64,000 nt of DNA from Nocardia xishanensis NBRC 101358 (GTDB lineage Bacteria > Actinomycetota > Actinomycetes > Mycobacteriales > Mycobacteriaceae). The notes beneath the pieces were generated by a model. It was given only the letters and a program-made list of their open reading frames with translations, did no database searches and was not told the origin of the DNA. A program made the translations under genes and the position numbers. Below, piece by piece: positions 9,799 to 18,852 of this stretch. The DNA is taken from the NCBI RefSeq assembly GCF_001613365.1, contig NZ_BDCF01000001.1, positions 1-64,000 of the forward strand. Direction: 5' to 3'. Every line of letters begins with the position of its first letter. The first letter of the stretch is position 1.

Positions 9799-9862
9799 GA
9801 AACTGTGTCTACCATACGCTGATCTGTGTCCACCGGAAACAGAATACGAGGGACACAATTTC
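9799..9862. promoter_or_regulatory. Candidate TetR operator with three TGTGTC half-sites
   Basis: Between the divergent TetR and monooxygenase starts, TGTGTC occurs at 9804-9809 and 9825-9830 and inverted (GACACA) at 9852-9857. The outer pair extends to an imperfect repeat GAAACTGTGTCT/GGACACAATTTC. Promoters for both genes must overlap this region. Confidence 0.45.
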
Positions 9863-9878
9863 TGACTTGGGAGAAACC

Positions 9879-11060
9879 ATGCGCAACCTGTCCGTTCTCA
9901 TCTCCGGCGCCGGCATCGCGGGCCCCTCGCTCGCGTACTGGCTGCGCCGCTACGGCTTCGCCGTCACCGTCGTCGAGCGCGCCGCCGCACCGCGCCCCGG
10001 CGGGCAGGCCGTCGACTTCAAGGGCAGCACGCATCGCACCGTGCTGGAGCGAATGGGCGTCTGGGACGAGATTCAGGCACACCGCACCGGCACCACGGAT
10101 GTCGTGTTCGTCGACGAGCGCGGCGCGCGGCTGGCCACCATGTCCGGCGAATTCACCGGCGGCGTCGTCGAGATCCTGCGCGGCGACCTCGCCGCGATCC
10201 TGTACCGCCACACCGCGAACGATTGCGAATACGTCTTCGGCGATTCGATCACCGGGCTCACCGAGACCCCTGACGGCGTGCACGTGACCTTCGCGCACGG
10301 ACCGGCGCGCACTTTCGACCTCGTCTTCGGCGCCGACGGAATCCACTCCCGGGTCCGGCGTCTGGCATTCGGACCCGAGCGCGACTTCGTGCGGCACCTC
10401 GGGCACTACTACTGTGTGGCGGGCGCGAGCCCGTGGAGCGACTCGGCGACGCCGCGCGAGCGCATCGTTTCCTACGGCCACAACGCGCCCGGGCTGCTCG
10501 CGATCAGCGGCGGCTCGAAGGCTCAGCAGCTGTATCTGTTCGCCGCACCGGAATTGGACTACGCGCGCGACGACGTCGACGCACAGCGGCGCATCATCGA
10601 AGAGCGCTACGCCGGATTGGGATGGGAGGTGCCGCGGATGCTCGCCGAACTGTCCGAGTTCGACGACGTGTACCTCGATTCGATCGGCCAGGTGCGGATG
10701 GATCGCTACACCGCGGGCCGGGTCGCGCTCGTCGGCGACGCGGCGTACGGAAACACGTTGGGCGGCTTCGGGACCGGGCTCGCGGTGGTCGGCGCGTACG
10801 TGATCGCGGGCGAACTCGCGCTCGCCGACGGCGACCACGCCGCGGCCTTCACCCGCTACGACGAGATCATGCGCCGGTACGCCAAGATCGCGGGCAACGC
10901 CAACGCGGGCAAGTTCCTCGCGCCGACCACCGCGTTCGGCATCCGGATGCGCAACTGGTTCCTGGAATCGCGGCTCTTCACGCTGATGACGAAGTACGGC
11001 GACAACGCCGCCACCGATATCGACCTGCGCGACTATCCCGCCCTGCTGGCCGCCCGCTGA
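9879..11060 (+). CDS. FAD-dependent monooxygenase (UbiH/TetX-like)
   Basis: A 393-residue class A flavoprotein monooxygenase. The N-terminal dinucleotide-binding motif SGAGIAGPSLAYWL binds the FAD ADP part; GADGIHSRVRR carries the DG motif; GRVALVGDAAY is the GD motif contacting the ribityl chain. Such enzymes use NAD(P)H and O2 to hydroxylate aromatic or polyketide substrates, and some inactivate antibiotics. The start ATG 9879 follows a GGGAG ribosome site. The divergent TetR gene suggests ligand-induced expression. The substrate cannot be inferred. Confidence 0.9.
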   Translation: MRNLSVLISGAGIAGPSLAYWLRRYGFAVTVVERAAAPRPGGQAVDFKGSTHRTVLERMGVWDEIQAHRTGTTDVVFVDERGARLATMSGEFTGGVVEILRGDLAAILYRHTANDCEYVFGDSITGLTETPDGVHVTFAHGPARTFDLVFGADGIHSRVRRLAFGPERDFVRHLGHYYCVAGASPWSDSATPRERIVSYGHNAPGLLAISGGSKAQQLYLFAAPELDYARDDVDAQRRIIEERYAGLGWEVPRMLAELSEFDDVYLDSIGQVRMDRYTAGRVALVGDAAYGNTLGGFGTGLAVVGAYVIAGELALADGDHAAAFTRYDEIMRRYAKIAGNANAGKFLAPTTAFGIRMRNWFLESRLFTLMTKYGDNAATDIDLRDYPALLAAR

Positions 11061-11146
11061 ACGGACTTCGGCGAGTTCGATGGAACCGCTCCGCACGCGA
11101 GCGCGTCTAATACCTTCAAACAGCACTGACGGAAGGGGCCACCGCG

Positions 11147-12736
11147 ATGGCAGTGCATGGCACCGACGGCCGCGCGATCACCAATCCCGAGAACGCGCAG
11201 AGCTTTTCCCACACGGAGATCAAACAGGCGGCCGACCGCATGAATCCCACCGGACTGGAGGGCGCCCACGCCGGGTGGTCCGCGCTCTCCGCCGCCGTCG
11301 GCACGGCTGGTGAACAGTTCGGCTCCGCGCTGCAACGCGTGGTCGAGCAGCGGTGGGAGGGCGCGGCGGCCGACGCGGCGGTGCGCGGCGTCCGTGCCTT
11401 CGTCACCCAGCTGGGAGAACTGGGAGCGGCGCTCGGCAGGCAGTCCGAGCCGCTCACCGCGGCAGGGAGCGCCGCCGCCCAATTCAAGGCGGCCATACCG
11501 GATGTGACGACCGGCAACGGGGATTCGACGGCGCCGCAGGAACGCAACGCTCGTGAGGAGCAGGCGCGCGACGACATGAACCGGCTCTACATCCGGCCGT
11601 ACGGCGCGACGGCGTCGCGCATTCCGACGTTGCCGTCGCCGGTGGGTCCGAGCGGCGGCGGATCGATGGACGGACTGCTGGGCGGGAATGGACGGCCGTG
11701 GTCCTCGTCCGGGGCGGGACGGCCGGATGGTGCGAATCCCGTGACCGATACCGATGCGGCGGAGGCGGTTTCGGGGTCGCAACGCGACATGGTGGTCGGC
11801 TCGTCGACGTCATCGGATCACGGGGCGGAGGGACAGACGTCCACCGGGGTGCAGTCCGATGCTGGTGCGCAGGGTGATCGAACCGGCAACGGCACACATC
11901 CGGGCGCGGAAGTACATCCCGGCGTGGGAGATTCGATCGGGAGCGGTGTGCAGACGGGGAACGGCGCACCGCCCGAGACCGGTGCGCAATCGGCGACCGG
12001 TCCCCGGCCCGAGACGCAGTCCGAGGGCGACGTGCCGCCCGACCGCGAAACCCGGCCCAACCGTGAGGGCGAGCCCGAGAGCGGAGCGCCCTCGGATAAC
12101 GGAGCGCACGGGTCGGCGGTGACCAAACCGGAGACGGCGACCGGTCAGGGAGACCCGTCGAACCAGGAGCCGTCATCCGGCGAGAACGCTCCACGAGAAC
12201 CACACGCCGACCCGGAGACGGTTGCCGCGCAGTCCGTCTCGTCGCCGACGAACGCGCCGTCGGCACCACCTGCCGCCTCGCTCGCGCCTTCCGTGTCATC
12301 CACTCCTTCTCCCGCACCCGTCTTCTCGACACCGGCCACTCCCATCACGCCCACCACTCCGCTCGGCGCATCCCCAATGGCGAGTCCGCCGTCTCCGTTC
12401 GCTCCCGCCGCGCTTCACGAGACCTCCGCTCGCCCCACCGCGCCCTTCCCCCTTGCACCCACCAACACTCCGCCGGCACCGCCACCCAGCCCCGGCTCCT
12501 CGGTGCCCGCCCAGCCCGCTGCTACCCCGAACACCGCGCCGGCATCGGGCGGTCCGGCCCGCCTGGGCACGCCGGGGACCACCGGCTATGCGAGCGTGAT
12601 GCCGTCCGCTCCCCGGACTCGCACCGAGGAGGACGGCGAACACCGGACGGCGCGGTACCTGCGTTCCGAAGAACACGGCCAGGAATTGATCGGCGAGACG
12701 CCGAAGACCGTCCCGCCGGCGCTGGGAGCCGACTGA
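11147..12736 (+). CDS. PPE/WXG100-like secreted protein with Pro/Thr-rich tail
   Basis: A 529-residue protein. Residues 1-150 are Ala-rich helices with a WxG turn (RWEGAAADAAVRG), a second conserved Trp (GWSALSAAV) and a following MNRLYIRPY element, the layout of actinobacterial PPE-like type VII secretion substrates. Residues about 160-500 are low complexity, first Gly/Glu/Asp/Thr-rich with degenerate TGxG repeats, then Pro/Ser/Thr-rich. The last 30 residues are charged. The next gene overlaps by 1 nt and encodes an EspG-like protein, the chaperone type dedicated to PPE substrates. No other ESX gene is near. Surface function unknown. Confidence 0.78.
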   Translation: MAVHGTDGRAITNPENAQSFSHTEIKQAADRMNPTGLEGAHAGWSALSAAVGTAGEQFGSALQRVVEQRWEGAAADAAVRGVRAFVTQLGELGAALGRQSEPLTAAGSAAAQFKAAIPDVTTGNGDSTAPQERNAREEQARDDMNRLYIRPYGATASRIPTLPSPVGPSGGGSMDGLLGGNGRPWSSSGAGRPDGANPVTDTDAAEAVSGSQRDMVVGSSTSSDHGAEGQTSTGVQSDAGAQGDRTGNGTHPGAEVHPGVGDSIGSGVQTGNGAPPETGAQSATGPRPETQSEGDVPPDRETRPNREGEPESGAPSDNGAHGSAVTKPETATGQGDPSNQEPSSGENAPREPHADPETVAAQSVSSPTNAPSAPPAASLAPSVSSTPSPAPVFSTPATPITPTTPLGASPMASPPSPFAPAALHETSARPTAPFPLAPTNTPPAPPPSPGSSVPAQPAATPNTAPASGGPARLGTPGTTGYASVMPSAPRTRTEEDGEHRTARYLRSEEHGQELIGETPKTVPPALGAD

Positions 12737-13473
12737 TGGCGCAGTGGACACTCTCGGCCGAACAGTTCGCGGCGGTGTGGTTCGGCACCGGCCTGGATCG
12801 GATGCCGTTCCCGTTCCGCTTCACCAGCCGCTACCCCGGGCTCCGCGAGTACCAGGCCTACCAGCGGGATTTCCGGACCGAGCTGGCTCACGACGAGCAC
12901 TTGCCGCTACGCCGCGCCGTCGACGTGCTGGCCCGACCCGATTGGCGCATCGAGCTTTTCGGCATCGACAACCGGCGGGGCGGCGCGGAACTGCGCGCCA
13001 TCGGCTGCGCGCACCGGGGCGGTTCCGGCGTCGTCGCGTTGCAGAACCCGGCGCCCGACGGCGGGAAGATCCGTCTGCGCCGCTGTCGAACCGACCAGCT
13101 CGCCACCGAACTCGTCCGGCTGCTCCCGGACCACAAACCGGGCACCGTCGCCGAAAGAACCTATCTCCTGGACGATCTCGCCGACGACCGCCCCGACCCC
13201 TTCGGCTCGGCACCCGCCGCCGAGACCAGGGACCGCTACCGCCGCTTCTGGCGGCAGTCGTGCACCACCCGCGGCACAGTCACCGTCCTGCTCGGCCCAC
13301 GCAACGCCGACCCACTGCGCACCGGCAAACTTCGCTGGATCGACACCGACGACGGGCGCTACTGCGAGATCCCCGCCAACCGCGCCCTCATGATTCGCCC
13401 CGGCTCCAGCGCCGACATCAGCCGCTATCTGGACGAATCGATCATCCGGGCGCGGGCCCGCATGGACGGATAA
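12736..13473 (+). CDS. EspG-family ESX secretion chaperone-like protein
   Basis: A 245-residue cytosolic protein of the EspG family. The N-terminus WTLSAEQFAAVWFGTGLDRM is the typical opening strand-helix, and the distribution of central beta strands and the C-terminal helix fits the family. EspG proteins bind the tip of PPE proteins, keeping them soluble and directing them to the ESX membrane machine. Its ATG overlaps the stop of the PPE-like gene (TGATG), so the pair is translationally coupled. A functional ESX system must be encoded elsewhere if this pair works. Confidence 0.78.
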   Translation: MAQWTLSAEQFAAVWFGTGLDRMPFPFRFTSRYPGLREYQAYQRDFRTELAHDEHLPLRRAVDVLARPDWRIELFGIDNRRGGAELRAIGCAHRGGSGVVALQNPAPDGGKIRLRRCRTDQLATELVRLLPDHKPGTVAERTYLLDDLADDRPDPFGSAPAAETRDRYRRFWRQSCTTRGTVTVLLGPRNADPLRTGKLRWIDTDDGRYCEIPANRALMIRPGSSADISRYLDESIIRARARMDG

Positions 13474-13478
13474 CCGCA

Positions 13479-13507
13479 CGTCACCGAGCACACGGGCAAC
13501 GGTGACG
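13479..13507 (+). terminator. Possible terminator after EspG-like gene
   Basis: An 8-bp stem CGTCACCG/CGGTGACG (13479-13486 with 13500-13507) begins 6 nt after the stop codon. The 13-nt loop makes it a modest candidate. Confidence 0.35.
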
Positions 13508-13655
13508 ACCGGTGAGACGGCTTCGGACAACGGTGCGAAACTCACGGAACTCGGTCGCGCGGCGGCGGTGAGTTTGCCGATCACGGCGCCTTCGGCGATG
13601 GTGGTCGCGGCGAAACAGGCTTGTCGTGCCGTGGCTGGTGCAGTCGACAGCCGGG

Positions 13656-14525
13656 TCAGGTAGCTGTTAGCGCACTCGTGTCGGTGGCCACGCCACGAGC
13701 TGTTGCTGGGGGCAGCGTCGCGGAGGCGAGGATCGACAGCTTGTCGGCGTCGTCGCTTCCGGCGTCGGCGTGGTACATGACGAGCATCATTCCGTTGGTA
13801 CGGGTGATGAGGAGTTTCTCGCGGTTGAGAACCAGGCGGCCGACTCGAGGGTGGTCGAAGCGCATGAGCGTGCCCTGTCGCGGTTTGACGTCGTGACGGG
13901 CCCAGAGCCGGAGGAAGCGGGGGCTGGCGAGGGAGAGTTCGCCGACGAGCTCGATGAAGCGAGGATCGTCGATGTCGGTGCCGACCGACTGTCGGAAGCC
14001 CGCGATGAGACCTTCGGTGGCGAGCTCCCAGTCCGGGAACAGGGAGCGCTCGGCGGGGTCGAGAAACACGTCGCGCAGCCTGTTGGCTCCGACCACGAGG
14101 CGCGGCGACAGCGCCGTGGCAAGGGGATTGGCGGCTAGGACGTCGAGGTAGCGCCCTTCCACGAACGCCGGCAGCGGAAGCGTTCCGAGGAGCTTCACGA
14201 TGCTGGGTGGCACGGTCTCCTTGGCCGGTCGCCGCTTGCGGCGGGGCTTGTCGGCGGCGAGCCCGAGCAGGTAAGCGCTCGTGTCCTCGTCGAGTTGCAG
14301 TACGCGGGCGATGGATTCGAGGACCTGGACCGAAGGCTTGCGGTCGCGGCCTTGCTCGAGGCGCAGGTAGTAGTCGGCGCTGATGCCGGCGAGCATGGCG
14401 ACCTCCTCGCGACGCAGGCCGGGGACCCGCCGCACACCCAGGACGGGGATCCCGACCTGCTCAGGGGTCACGAGCTCGCGGCGGGCGCGCAGGTAGTCGC
14501 CCAGCAAGTTCTGCTCACCGGTCAC
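13656..14525 (-). CDS. XRE-family regulator with MmyB-like ligand domain
   Basis: A 289-residue regulator. The N-terminal helix-turn-helix (about residues 10-75) contains VPGLRREEVAMLAGISADYY and LEQGRDRKPSVQVL; the rest is a PAS-like ligand domain of the MmyB class, shown by PAFVEGRYLDVLAANPLA and the Trp/Arg-rich C-terminal segment. Such regulators typically control a divergent short-chain dehydrogenase and have been linked to lipid-like ligands. GTG 14525 is taken as start by family length; the ribosome site GGTGGGGA is weak. It is divergent from the SDR gene at 14619 with a 93-nt gap. Confidence 0.88.
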   Translation of the reverse strand: MTGEQNLLGDYLRARRELVTPEQVGIPVLGVRRVPGLRREEVAMLAGISADYYLRLEQGRDRKPSVQVLESIARVLQLDEDTSAYLLGLAADKPRRKRRPAKETVPPSIVKLLGTLPLPAFVEGRYLDVLAANPLATALSPRLVVGANRLRDVFLDPAERSLFPDWELATEGLIAGFRQSVGTDIDDPRFIELVGELSLASPRFLRLWARHDVKPRQGTLMRFDHPRVGRLVLNREKLLITRTNGMMLVMYHADAGSDDADKLSILASATLPPATARGVATDTSALTAT

Positions 14526-14618
14526 GTCCCCACCGTAATCCGCGTGGCCGGAATGTGACTGGTCCTGACGCCCCCAGGAACACGAAGGTGCTGGCTGTCG
14601 GCGTGCCCGACACGGAAC

Positions 14619-15662
14619 ATGGCCGCTATGACCCAGCAACTCGTGCTTGTCACCGGCGGATCGGGCTTCATCGCCGGTCACTGCATCCTCCAACTCCTGG
14701 AACACGGCTATCGCGTGCGCACCACGGTCAGGTCCCTGCGGCGCGAGCCTGCCGTGCGATCCGTGCTCGCCGACGCGGGCATGGTGAGCGGCGACACCTT
14801 GAGCTTCGCCGCCGCCGACCTCACTCACGACGCAGGCTGGGCCGAAGCCGTCGCCGACGTCGACTTCGTACTGCACGTCGCCTCCCCCGTCCAACCCGGA
14901 CACGTCCGAAACGAGGACGACCTGGTCCTCCCGGCGCGCGAAGGCGCCCTGCGAGTCCTGCGCGCCGCCCGCGACGCCGGCGTCGAGCGCGTCGTCCTCA
15001 CCTCCGCGTTCCACGCCGTCGGCTGGGGCCACCCGCACGACGACCACGTCTTCACCGAGGCCGACTGGACCCTCGTCGACGGCCCCGGCGTCGACGCGTA
15101 CGCCAAGAGCAAAACCCTCGCCGAGCGTGCCGCCTGGGACTTCATCGACGCCGAGGGAGGTTCGATGGAACTGTCCACGTTGCTCCCCGTCGCAACGATG
15201 GGGCCTGTCATGGGCGCGGACGTCTCGGGTTCGAACCACCTCGTCCGGGCGCTGCTGCGCGGCGAAATACCCGTCCTCCCAAACCTTTTCATCCCGATCG
15301 TCGATGTACGCGACGTGGCCGCGGCACATATCCTGGCGATGACGACACCGAATGCCGCCGGCCAGCGCTTCCTGCTCTCGAACGGGCGGGCGATCCCGAT
15401 GAAGGAGATCGCCGCCACCATCAGGGCACACCTCGGCGACGCAGCCGACAACGTCCCGACCCGCGGCATCCCGAACATCATCGTGCGGATCGGCGCCCTG
15501 TTCTCCACACAACTGCGTTCTATCGCGCCCGACCTCGGTTACGCCAAGAAGACTTCCAACGAGAAGGCCCGCCGCGTACTGGGCTGGCAGACGCGCAACC
15601 CCGAGGACGCCATCATCACCGCCGCTCAGAGCATTACCGCGAAAAACCTGGTGAAAAAGTAG
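14619..15662 (+). CDS. NAD-dependent epimerase/dehydratase (dihydroflavonol-reductase-like SDR)
   Basis: A 347-residue extended short-chain dehydrogenase. VTGGSGFIAGHCILQLL is the Rossmann nucleotide site, ADLTHDAGW follows the adenine-binding position, and YAKSK is the catalytic YxxxK. Overall it resembles dihydroflavonol-4-reductase-like aldehyde/ketone reductases of bacteria. Two in-frame ATGs (14619 and 14628) are possible; the second gives MTQQLVLVTGG, close to the nucleotide fold, and neither has a strong ribosome site. Divergence from the XRE regulator suggests induction by that protein. Confidence 0.88.
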   Translation: MAAMTQQLVLVTGGSGFIAGHCILQLLEHGYRVRTTVRSLRREPAVRSVLADAGMVSGDTLSFAAADLTHDAGWAEAVADVDFVLHVASPVQPGHVRNEDDLVLPAREGALRVLRAARDAGVERVVLTSAFHAVGWGHPHDDHVFTEADWTLVDGPGVDAYAKSKTLAERAAWDFIDAEGGSMELSTLLPVATMGPVMGADVSGSNHLVRALLRGEIPVLPNLFIPIVDVRDVAAAHILAMTTPNAAGQRFLLSNGRAIPMKEIAATIRAHLGDAADNVPTRGIPNIIVRIGALFSTQLRSIAPDLGYAKKTSNEKARRVLGWQTRNPEDAIITAAQSITAKNLVKK

Positions 15663-15961
15663 TGAAAGAGGACCGCCCCCGCGCCGTCAGCGCTCAGCAT
15701 GCGGCCGATTCGGCCCGGCTCGACCGCGCCGACCCGCCTCCCGAGACTCCCGAGCTCCAGCGGCGAGGAGCGCCAGGCATTCGGCGGCCTGGCCGCCGGA
15801 TTCGGCTGCGCACGAACCGCACCCGGCGACCAGCCCCGGCAACCGACAGGAACGACCCGTATGAGCAAGCAACAACGCGCCAGGCTCGACGCGATGCTCC
15901 GACAGCCCGACCGCAAGGCCCGCGATCGGTCGAGGCGTTCCGAGACCGATTCGAGGCGACG

Positions 15962-16786
15962 ATGGACCAGATGATCATCCCGGGTGGCATCCGCACCACG
16001 CGGACGACGCTCGGTGACCGACCCGCACTGCACGTCGAGCCGGACAGCAACCCGCGCCCCGCAACGATCCTGTACTTCCACGGCGGCGGCTGGGTGGCCG
16101 GCTCCCCCAAGACCGCGCTTTCGCTGACCGGGCATCTCGTGGCCAAGACCGGGTTCAGGTCGTACTCACTGGACTACCGGCTCGCCCCCGAGCACCCGCT
16201 CCCGGCCGCGATCGATGACGCACTCGATGCCTACCGCGCCCTCCTCGACAGCGGGCGCGACCCATCGGCCATCGCGTTCGCCGGAGACTCCGCCGGCGGC
16301 GGGCTCACCGTCACCACCTGCCTCGCCGCCCGCGACGCAGGACTCCCGTTACCCGCCGCGATCGTCGCCTTCTCCCCATCCCTCGACGCCACCGGGTCGG
16401 GCGAGAGCATGGACACCAAAGCTGGTATCGACCCGATCTTCACCCGCGAGTACCTCCAAGAAACCATCGCCCCCCTCTACCTCGCCGGGCAGGACCCACA
16501 CCAGCCGATGGCGAGCCCAGCACTGTGCGCCGACCCGACCGGTCTCCCGCCGATGCTCCTCCAGGCCGGTACCAACGAGGTCCTCCTGGACGACTCGACC
16601 CGCATGGCCGCCCGCGCCCGCGACGCCGGCGTGAACGTGATCCTCGACATCACCGCCGACGTGCCCCACGTCTTCCAGTCCTACGCCGGCGTTCTCGACG
16701 AAGCCGACCAGGCACTCGAACGTGCAGCCCTCTTCCTGACCCAACACATCCGCAGCAGCAACACAGCAGCGACGCCAGCTCGGTAA
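15962..16786 (+). CDS. HSL-type alpha/beta hydrolase, 5' end frameshifted
   Basis: A hormone-sensitive-lipase-type esterase: oxyanion HGGGW, nucleophile GDSAGG, acid in LLDDSTRM and His in DVPHVFQ are all present, and DYRLAPEHPLPAA is typical. The usual N-terminal cap is not in this frame. Just upstream, ATG 15861 with AGGA at its 5' side reads MSKQQRARLDAMLRQPDRK and then leaves the frame, while the hydrolase frame contains the matching PRSVEAFRDRFEATM. Restoring one G near 15897 would join them. I give the internal ATG 15962 (GAGG 5 nt upstream) as the translatable start; the enzyme may have lost its cap and be impaired, or the shift may be a sequencing error. Confidence 0.75.
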   Translation: MDQMIIPGGIRTTRTTLGDRPALHVEPDSNPRPATILYFHGGGWVAGSPKTALSLTGHLVAKTGFRSYSLDYRLAPEHPLPAAIDDALDAYRALLDSGRDPSAIAFAGDSAGGGLTVTTCLAARDAGLPLPAAIVAFSPSLDATGSGESMDTKAGIDPIFTREYLQETIAPLYLAGQDPHQPMASPALCADPTGLPPMLLQAGTNEVLLDDSTRMAARARDAGVNVILDITADVPHVFQSYAGVLDEADQALERAALFLTQHIRSSNTAATPAR

Positions 16787-16856
16787 GCGTGCCACCGAAT
16801 CCTGTTGGCATAGCGCACCCGATCCGTCACCGTCGAAACTGAGACAGAGACGAAAG

Positions 16857-16890
16857 CGAACGCCCCCACGGTGTCCCGTGAGGGCGTTCG
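16857..16890. terminator. Bidirectional terminator between hydrolase and glyA
   Basis: A 15-bp inverted repeat (16857-16871 with 16876-16890) with one mismatch and a TGTC loop lies 12 nt beyond the glyA stop codon and 70 nt beyond the hydrolase stop. Confidence 0.75.
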
Positions 16891-16902
16891 TCAAAGAATG
16901 GC

Positions 16903-18198
16903 TCAGCCGAGCAGGCGCCAGTCCTCCAGGCCCTGGTAGAGCGGGACGCTCTTGGCCAGCTTGGTGACGCGGCCGCTCAGGGTCTCGACATCGGAGCCGC
17001 CGACCAGTGCGGTGGCGATGATGTCGGCGACCTCGGTGAACTCGGCGTCGCCGAAGCCGCGGGTGGCCAGGGCGGCGGTGCCGATGCGCAGGCCGGAGGT
17101 GACCATCGGCGGACGCGGGTCGAACGGAACGGCGTTGCGGTTCACCGTGATACCGATCTCGTGCAGCAGATCCTCGCCCTGCTGGCCGTCGATCGCGGAG
17201 TTGCGCAGGTCGACGAGCACCAGGTGCACGTCGGTGCCGCCGGTGAGCACGCTGATGCCCTTGTCCTTGACGTCGGCGCCGTTGAGGCGCTCGGCCAGGA
17301 TCTTGGCGCCCGAGAGGGTGCGCTCCTGACGGTCACGGAACTCGTCGGTGGCGGCGATCTTGAACGCGGCGGCCTTCGCGGCGATGGCGTGCATGAGCGG
17401 GCCGCCCTGCTGGCCGGGGAACACCGAGCTGTTCAGCTTCTTGGCGAACTCCTGCTTGGCCAGGATCAGGCCGGAACGCGGACCGCCGAGCGTCTTGTGC
17501 ACGGTGGAGGAGACGACGTCGGCGTAGGGCACCGGGGAGGGGTGCAGACCGGCGGCGACCAGACCGGCGAAGTGCGCCATGTCCACCCACAGGTAGGCGC
17601 CCACCTCGTCGGCGATCTCGCGGAACGCGGCGAAGTCCTGGTGCCGGGGGTAGGCCGACCAGCCCGCCACGATCACCTTCGGCTGCGCCTCGAGCGCGAT
17701 CTTGCGGACCTCGTCCATGTCGACGCGGTGATCTTCCTTGCTCACCCCGTACGAGTGCACCTCGTAGAGCTTGCCGGAGAAGTTCAGCCGCATGCCGTGG
17801 GTCAGGTGACCGCCGTGCGCGAGGTCGAGGCCGAGCAGCTTCTCACCCGGGTTCATCAGCGCCATCAGCACCGCGGCGTTCGCCTGCGCGCCGGAATGCG
17901 GCTGCACGTTGGCGAATTCGGCGCCGAACAGTTCCTTGGCGCGGTCGCGGGCGAGGGTCTCGACGACGTCGACGTGCTCGCAGCCGCCGTAGTAGCGACG
18001 GCCGGGGTAGCCCTCGGCGTACTTGTTGGTCAGCACGCTGCCCTGTGCCTGCAGCACGGCGCGCGGCACGAAGTTCTCCGAGGCGATCATTTCCAGGGTG
18101 TCGCGCTCGCGGGCGAGCTCGCCTGCCATCGCGGCAGCGAGCTCGGGATCGAGCTCACCGAGAGACTGGGTATTGACAGAGGCGGTCGTCTGCGTCAC
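16903..18198 (-). CDS. glyA: Serine hydroxymethyltransferase
   Basis: Transfers the serine hydroxymethyl group to tetrahydrofolate, giving glycine and methylene-THF, a PLP enzyme of one-carbon metabolism. The 431-residue length is normal. The PLP-binding lysine is K235 in [13 protein letters not shown]; the N-terminal [10 protein letters not shown] and [13 protein letters not shown] motifs are intact. Start GTG 18198. It corresponds to M. tuberculosis glyA1 (Rv1093), which also lies near desA2 and phoH2. A strong hairpin follows the stop. Confidence 0.97.
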   Translation of the reverse strand: MTQTTASVNTQSLGELDPELAAAMAGELARERDTLEMIASENFVPRAVLQAQGSVLTNKYAEGYPGRRYYGGCEHVDVVETLARDRAKELFGAEFANVQPHSGAQANAAVLMALMNPGEKLLGLDLAHGGHLTHGMRLNFSGKLYEVHSYGVSKEDHRVDMDEVRKIALEAQPKVIVAGWSAYPRHQDFAAFREIADEVGAYLWVDMAHFAGLVAAGLHPSPVPYADVVSSTVHKTLGGPRSGLILAKQEFAKKLNSSVFPGQQGGPLMHAIAAKAAAFKIAATDEFRDRQERTLSGAKILAERLNGADVKDKGISVLTGGTDVHLVLVDLRNSAIDGQQGEDLLHEIGITVNRNAVPFDPRPPMVTSGLRIGTAALATRGFGDAEFTEVADIIATALVGGSDVETLSGRVTKLAKSVPLYQGLEDWRLLG

Positions 18199-18270
18199 GT
18201 GCCTCAGTCTATTGGGGCCTGGTCGAGCTTCCGGCAGGGGGTTCGCGGGGCCGCTGGTGCCTGCGTTCGC

Positions 18271-18828
18271 TCACCCGGCGCGGAGCAAGATCACGAGGTT
18301 GTCCCGCACGTCGTCGAGCGGACGGCTCGATTTCGTCGCGCGCGCCTGGACGATCGCGCCCTCCACGGCGCTGATCACGAAGCTCGCCAATGAACTCGCT
18401 CGCGCGGCGTCGACGCCGCGGCTCGCCATGGCGGCGGCCAGCACTTCGGCCCAGCCCGCGAAGACGTCGCCCGCTGCGGCCTGCACACCGGGTTCGGATT
18501 CGGCCAGCGCGGCGCCGACGATCGGACACCCGGCGACGTAGGCGCTGGATTCCAACGCCCGCTTCCACCAGCCGACCAGCGCGACGATCCAGTCCTCCGG
18601 CTCGCCGGTGCGGGTCATCGCTTCGATGACGGTGGACATCCTGCGGCCCGCCACCTCGGTCGCGGTCGCGACCAGCTCGCTCTTGCCGGACGGAAAGTGC
18701 TGGTAGAGCGAGTTGCGCGAGGCGCTGCTCCGGTCGAGCAGCGCGGCCAGCCCCGCACCGTGCACACCCTGCTCACGCACCAGTTCGATGGCGCCCTCGA
18801 TCAACCGCGCGCGCGGACCCTGCGTCAT
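18271..18828 (-). CDS. TetR-family regulator (LmrA/YxaF-like)
   Basis: A 185-residue TetR repressor. The helix-turn-helix is at about residues 20-60 (LLDRSSASRNSLYQHFPSGK), and AYVAGCPIVGAALAESEPG is the core of the LmrA/YxaF-type ligand domain. ATG 18828 is used because AGGAAGG precedes it by 2-8 nt. Two near-identical 16-bp palindromes in the divergent promoter region (18853-18868 and 18889-18904) are its likely operators, so it should repress itself and the thioesterase/oxidoreductase genes. Confidence 0.9.
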   Translation of the reverse strand: MTQGPRARLIEGAIELVREQGVHGAGLAALLDRSSASRNSLYQHFPSGKSELVATATEVAGRRMSTVIEAMTRTGEPEDWIVALVGWWKRALESSAYVAGCPIVGAALAESEPGVQAAAGDVFAGWAEVLAAAMASRGVDAARASSLASFVISAVEGAIVQARATKSSRPLDDVRDNLVILLRAG

Positions 18829-18852
18829 GGCCTTCCTCTCCGAGAGCTTGCG

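Noticed and set aside
13656..15512. Long minus-strand extension before the XRE gene
   Set aside because: The N-terminal 329 residues are antisense to the SDR gene and have no domain; the true start is GTG 14525.
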